Of a stretch of 64,000 nucleotides of DNA, positions 59,301-64,000 are shown one piece after another; positions within the stretch are counted from its first letter, which is position 1, and every line of letters starts with the position of its first letter. Source of the stretch: Heracleum sosnowskyi (lineage: Eukaryota > Streptophyta > Magnoliopsida > Apiales > Apiaceae). The DNA lies in NCBI GenBank assembly GCA_030848705.1, contig CM061243.1, forward strand, positions 124,751,659 through 124,815,658. The letters run 5' to 3'. The position numbers and the translations under genes were made by a program. Below the pieces are notes generated by a model, which was not told where the DNA came from, did no database searches, and worked only from the letters and a program-made list of their open reading frames with translations.

Positions 59301-61871
59301 CTCATGCCTCGTTTATCATATGATGATGGTTCTGGACTCTCTGGAAAGATAATTTGATTATCTTCAACTCTTATTCTTTAAGTTTGCTGAGATTTTGCTT
59401 GCACATATGAGTTTTTCTGCAGTTTATGTAACCAGCTATATTGACTTCGGGATTCTGATCCTTGAACTTGGAAAAATCGTAGTTAATCGAATACGTGTTC
59501 AAAAATTATGAGCCTTACCATTCTGGAAAGGTCTCGGAATGGACTATAATTTCTATGTTTTACACTTTTTCATTTGAGTCCATCCTTATACTGAAAATTG
59601 GTAATCTTTCGAACTATTCAGGGCTGCGTCAAATCTGTTTTGACAAGTCCGCGTTCTAATTGTTTCTAAATTCATTACTTCATCATTTTGATGTTCTTAT
59701 CATTTTTTTTTAAAGCTCTCTGATTTGTCTACAAGTTTGAGTTCATGAGTTTTTGGTGTGGTGTAAATGGGTGATTAGCAATATGCTATGTGCAAGTCGA
59801 ATTATGTCAGGAATTAATGTGAGTATATATTATTTGAAATTTAGAGATAAGCATGCTATAACTTTGATCTTTGCATATTTATATCTATAAGTTGTAAAGA
59901 GTGGTAAATACTTTTATTTGAGCAAGTTGTTGTATTAGGACAACTATACATGTTGTAGATGAGATGTGTATAGTATGTATATGTGAAGTTAAGTTATAAG
60001 TATGGAAGAATGTGAAATACCCAGAAACTGTCTGTTCTGTTTTGGTTAATTTCGAATGGTTGCTGCCTGTTTTAGACAGAAAGTCTAGGAGGAAATTGTT
60101 CTAATCGGAGTCTAGTTTGTGCACGCGCAAACCTTGTATCAATAGAGTTAGCGAATAAAGAGTTATGCATGTTTTACTAAAAGTTGCGCAACAGGAATTT
60201 TCTGTGCTTCTAAACATACTTTAACCTGTTCGTTTTTAGTCTAAATGAATTGTTTTGGAGTTGAAACTTTTATGCTAAGTTGTGTTAGTAATCAGGAAGT
60301 ATCCTGTCAAATGTAGTATTTGTTTGATCATTTTTGGATTTATGATAAATATTTTGGTAGAGTGTGCGTAGCAGAATTTTCAGCTTTTGAGATTGAATGC
60401 ATTATTTGTGAAGGTGTTAAGGATATGGTTAGCATTGATCAAGTTGATTTAATGTTATACCAAGTGTGGTATGATTTGAAAGTTAAATTATATATATATA
60501 CGTATTAAAGGAGTATATTATGTGAACTTGAATGGCAATGTGCGCTTATGTGAGTTTTATGCTTATTACATGGATAAGAGTTATAAGTGATATAAATATC
60601 ATGTGTTATGTGGCAACGCGCTATATTATAATTTGGTATATGCGTGTAAATAAATATCGTTGGGGTAGAATATGGGTTGATAAGCTAATGTAAACAAGCT
60701 GAGGTACTAATAGGGTATTATACCTTTATATAGGTACAAGTAGGAGGCCAGGAAAGGAGCCTGTGTACGTAAAGTTGGAGTTGTGAGATACAAGTTATTG
60801 AGTTAGTTTATCGGCTTTTGAGGCAAGTGTCTATTCCCTCCACTTATTGTTCAAGTGGAAGTTTCTCTTAAATTATTATACGAATGTTTTCTCTAACCAG
60901 AATTCTTTCTTTTACCTTTCTTTTCATATAATACCTTTGAACATTTTGTTCCACCTTGCAACTATATCTTTGTACCTATCCTGCTTTGTCTTAAACCCAT
61001 CTATTTCCATGCTTACTTATAGCTTGATTATTGTCTAATACCTTTGCTTGACCCTATAGCATGATCTTTCTACTTTTGTTTATCATTTGAATCCCTGAAG
61101 CGTTATCATGAATTGAAATCTGTGAAACTGAAACAAGTTGTTCATATAGACTTGATTCATAATTGAAATCTTGACACCCTTATTCATTATGAATAATCTG
61201 AAATTTTATTCAACCCTGGAATTGGAAATTTGTTTTTGACCGTTACGCCGGTCTGGTTTATGAATTATTTAAGGCCAATATGTTGCCTATGGATCCAGTG
61301 TGTGTTTGGAGTCACATTAAATATGTGGCCCGGAGCTAATGCGTTGGCTGATCACCTAGCTTAGCTCGTAGCGTGTGGTTCCAATTCCAATCCGTTTATT
61401 TATTGATTCTTGTTATGAAACCCTGTTTATTTATCAGATATCCTGATTCATTTCTTATATCCTGTTCAATGTTTGTTGGCTACTATTATACACTTGCTGA
61501 GCATTGTTGGCTCACTCTTGCTATTTTTCCCTAACCTTTCAGTTAAGAACGAAGTTAGCTATCTTCGAGTAACCGCTAAGGAGACCGTGAGAAGGCCTGA
61601 TTCAAGATTTTAGGTTCCATGTTGCCAGGCAGATATAATTCATGCTAGTTCTTACCAATGGTTAGATGGTGGCAAATGGTTTGTAATAAAACTGAATTAG
61701 ATGTTGTAATAAACTTTGATATTTTAGATTCTTGTTTCACACCATAACCTGTGATCGATCCTTAGCTGAGGGGTCGTTTGTTTAATTATGTTTTATTCAG
61801 AGTGATAGTGGCACCAAATCCTGACCCCGGATTTGGGGGCGTCACATTGGATTTAGGACAAAACACTTTCA
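56307..61871 (-). repeat. Copia 2 5' LTR (right), split by a solo LTR
   Basis: The LTR runs 56307-57852 and resumes at 61852-61871 after the 3994-bp insertion and its duplicated TTGGA. The insertion lies about 25 bp from the outer end of the LTR. Confidence 0.92.
57853..61846 (-). mobile_element. Solo LTR of a Gypsy-type element, 3994 bp
   Basis: Ends TGTAACGCC on the left and GGCGTCACA on the right, with the exact 5-bp duplication TTGGA (57848-57852 and 61847-61851). Read on minus it starts TGTGACGCCCCCAAATCCGG, a start I associate with long LTRs of plant chromoviruses (Tekay/Del type), from memory. No second copy and no interior were found, so it is a solo LTR left by recombination between two LTRs. 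Short open frames inside have no recognisable content. Confidence 0.8.
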
Positions 61872-64000
61872 AATATTAGTAATGATCTATCAAGTTTGAA
61901 AGTAATTATAAGATCCTTCTTTTAGCTGAGCTTAAGCTAGTCCTCACATCAATTTTTATTTCTACTACAGGTATGGTATGGTTTTTGTGCCATTCATTGG
62001 TGTCAACAATCATTGGAAGAGTGTTACGTTCGCTTCAGCCTTGCTTGACCATGAGAATGAAACAAATTTTACATGGGCCTGTGAGATGTTTTTAAAAGTC
62101 TTTTGTCGACCTCCAAAATGCATAATAACTGACCAGTGCCTTGCAATGAAAGTTGCAATTCAAAAGACGTTTCCAGATTCCATTCATCGATACTGTATGT
62201 GGCATATAATGCAGAAGTTTCCGGCCAAGGTAATTATACTCGATACTGTACTTCAACACATTTTATTGACCTATGATAATTGATTAATAATTTCTCTTTA
62301 TTTTGATTCCATAGTATAACCAAAATATTTTTCAGATTCTTTCTTTTAATTGTACTGCAAAAAGAAATTTTGATTCTTGAGTAGAATTTTAAATATCTAC
62401 TTGATTGTAAAAATACCCTTTGACTCTATTTTAGAACATTTGATTCTACTACAGAACTCAGATTATATTAAGTCATTTTCCATAAATCATGGTGCATTGT
62501 TCTTATGCTTAAAATTCTATAATTTCTTTTTTTACTGTAAAACAAATTTTAATTTGGTTACATTTTTAAATTTAAATTAAACATCGATCAGGTGTAATTT
62601 GTTTTTCCATTTTTCATGTATTCTAACTTTTAATTATGCTTGTTTTATATAGATTGGTCCTGTCTTTTGTGCGGAATCTGGTTTTATGGAAAAACTAAAC
62701 AAATTTGTTTGGTCATCACATCTGACAGTAGCTGAATTCGAAGAAGGATGGAATGCTATGTTGAATGAATTTGGTTTGAGCAATCATGTATGGTTGAATG
62801 AGATCTATGGTATGAGGAAATCATGGATTCCGGCATTTTTCAGAGACAAACCAATGGGAGCGTTACTTAGAACAACATCCAGGTCGGAAAGTAGTAATTT
62901 TTACTTTAATCACTTTGTCCAGAAAGGAGACACACTCTCTGAATTCTATATGTGTTATGAGAGTGCCATTGACAAACAAATCCATGAAAACAAGAAACTC
63001 ACTAATGGAGACACATGTGTACCGCAATCTATAACTGAGAAGGAAATTGAAAAGCATGCAGCTCACCTTTACACTCGTACTATGTTCTATAAGGTTCAGA
63101 AACAGATTAAGGTTAGCTGTTTTCACATGAGCTTGGCAAACCAGCCGATTGTTGTTGATGGGGTGAATAAATATGTTGTTCGAGATAGAAGTTTGAATGA
63201 TAAACTGTTTGAGGTTGAATTTTGTTTCTCGAAAAATGATGTTTGCTGCTCTTGTAAGCTTTTTGTGCGAGTAGGTTATCTTTGTAGACATTGTTTTTAT
63301 ATTCTAGGACTTTGGGGTGTGGAAAGAATTCCAAATCAGTTCTTGTCTAGACGTTGGTTGAGAAATGCGGAGGAGAGATTTTGCACTCTAAAGTTTCCTG
63401 ATGACTTACAAAGCAGCAATGGCCATATAGTTAAAGATACTTCCAAGAAAATATTGACCGAGTTCCAAAACTGTTATGGCAAGGTTTCAAATCATATCGA
63501 GGGATTGAATTTTATGTTGGAGGAGATGAAATGTTTGAACATCAGGATAGAACAAAAATTCCATAAATCTGCTGTAACAAAAGATGATATGCTTGAAGAA
63601 CATTTTGGTGTTAGGCCTTCAGGTGCAAGTAGTGTTCTTCCGCCTCTACAAAGTAATAACAAAGGAAGCCGAAAAAGGATTCTCGGTCCTGCAGAGATAA
63701 GTTGTGATGGAAAAAAGAGAAAAATGAAGAACTGTAGAAATTGTAAGGCATTAGCGTTTCATGATTCACGTAATTGTCCGCAAAAGGGTAAACAGGTTCA
63801 ACAAAACTCTTTACTTCAGAATGTTCAGAGTACATTAAATCAGGGAATGGAATCTCAAACTGTTCATGGTCAGAATGTTCATGGAAACGGAACCCTCAAT
63901 TCTAATATTGAAATACAAACAGGTATCTCATCTTATGTTTTGCTCGGTTACTTTCATGTTGCATGGTGTGATAACTGATGGTAGTTATTATTTCTAGCTG

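Larger units (their letters stand above)
48827..61871 (-). mobile_element. Ty1/copia LTR retrotransposon 2 (very young)
   Basis: Inserted antisense in intron 2 of the FAR1-type gene. LTRs at 48827-50392 and 56307-61871 are each 1566 bp once the nested solo LTR is removed. The exact target duplication is AATAT (48822-48826 and 61872-61876). I count only about four differences between the LTRs (about 0.3 percent). The primer-binding site lies beside the right LTR and the polypurine tract (AAGTGGGAGAT on minus) beside the left LTR, consistent with minus orientation. The element itself is about 9 kb. Confidence 0.93.
47014..63922 (+). pseudogene. FAR1/FHY3-type MULE transposase, one in-frame stop; interrupted by Copia 2 in an intron
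   Basis: Exons: 47014-47077 (MASSSNQAQNFDYTVNIESS), 47763-48690, 61971-62229 and 62653 to about 63922, continuing off the window. All have GT-AG borders and the frame is kept across introns. Exon 2 carries the FAR1 DNA-binding domain (C..H type, CECSAKVILK, VHNHPL) and ends in the MULE transposase core VVSFDATYRTN. Exon 3 continues KYGMVFVPFIGVNNH and CIITDQCLAMKVAI, with the WHI motif. Exon 4 has the SWIM zinc finger (CSCKLFVRVGYLCRHC) and a C-terminal zinc knuckle (CRNCKALAFHDSRNC). One in-frame TAG at 47960-47962 interrupts the N-terminal domain; everything else is open. Such proteins exist both as MULE transposases and as domesticated light-signalling factors. The terminus 370 bp upstream and the stop favour a transposon copy. 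Confidence 0.85.
46647..64000 (+). mobile_element. Autonomous-type Mutator-like element (FAR1 type), right end off window
   Basis: A probable terminus begins at 46647 (GGCAATTGTTCCAGGGAGAA), after a TA run. The phrase GGGAGAACCATC occurs twice in the first 60 bp. A CT-rich leader (about 46825-46990) precedes the transposase start at 47014. The right terminus and the 9-bp duplication are outside the window, so the boundary at 46647 is inferred. The element has been enlarged by a 13-kb insertion in its second intron. Confidence 0.6.

Noticed and set aside
60320..61038. Short frames inside the 4-kb solo LTR
   Set aside because: No domain, AT-rich, and on the strand opposite to the LTR orientation.
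47014..63922. A domesticated FHY3/FAR1 light-signalling gene
   Set aside because: An in-frame stop codon and a MULE-like terminus just upstream favour a transposon copy; kept as an alternative only.

Overview
The window is plant nuclear DNA, most likely from a dicot: it is AT-rich, has intron-bearing genes, and is built almost entirely of nested transposable elements. One complete ordinary host gene is visible, a three-exon cytosolic pyruvate kinase on the minus strand (24966-27170). There is no sign of a bacterial, organellar or viral genome. The species cannot be named from sequence alone.

Layout. 1-10900: most of an autonomous Helitron on the minus strand. It has an AT-hook/acidic N-terminal part, a HUH Rep domain and a PIF1 helicase in one multi-exon gene, followed by an RPA1-like gene; its 5' end is at 10900 and its 3' end lies off the left edge. 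11669-18052: a 94-bp mini-Helitron, then a non-autonomous Helitron-like element holding two Stowaway-type MITEs and a second Helitron. 19279-24648: a 3-bp-TSD MITE, a triplicated segment carrying a fold-back MITE, a broken proteasome beta-5 pseudogene beside an unrecognised gene fragment, and two more MITEs. 24966-27264: pyruvate kinase with its TATA box. 27373-31105: a duplicated flank, a 5'-truncated L1-type LINE and a Stowaway MITE. 31180-34921: Helitron ends next to the missing last exon of the proteasome pseudogene and a second copy of its neighbour.

34974-46287: a decayed Ty1/copia element split by a younger coding-free Gypsy-type element (35365-41844, minus strand, TSD GAAGC). 46647 to the right edge: a MULE encoding a FAR1/FHY3-type transposase with one internal stop codon. 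Its intron holds a very young Ty1/copia element (48827-61871, minus strand, TSD AATAT), whose own 5' LTR is interrupted by a 4-kb solo LTR (57853-61846, TSD TTGGA).

By-eye LTR differences give a relative order: Copia 1 about 3.6 percent, the Gypsy-type element about 0.8 percent, Copia 2 about 0.3 percent. The most unusual signal is in the Copia 2 leader, just upstream of gag: four successive hairpins with unrelated stems present the same roughly 20-nt loop sequence, and several stem mismatches become G-U pairs in the sense RNA. This looks like a selected RNA structure array. All coordinates, alignments and difference counts are by eye.
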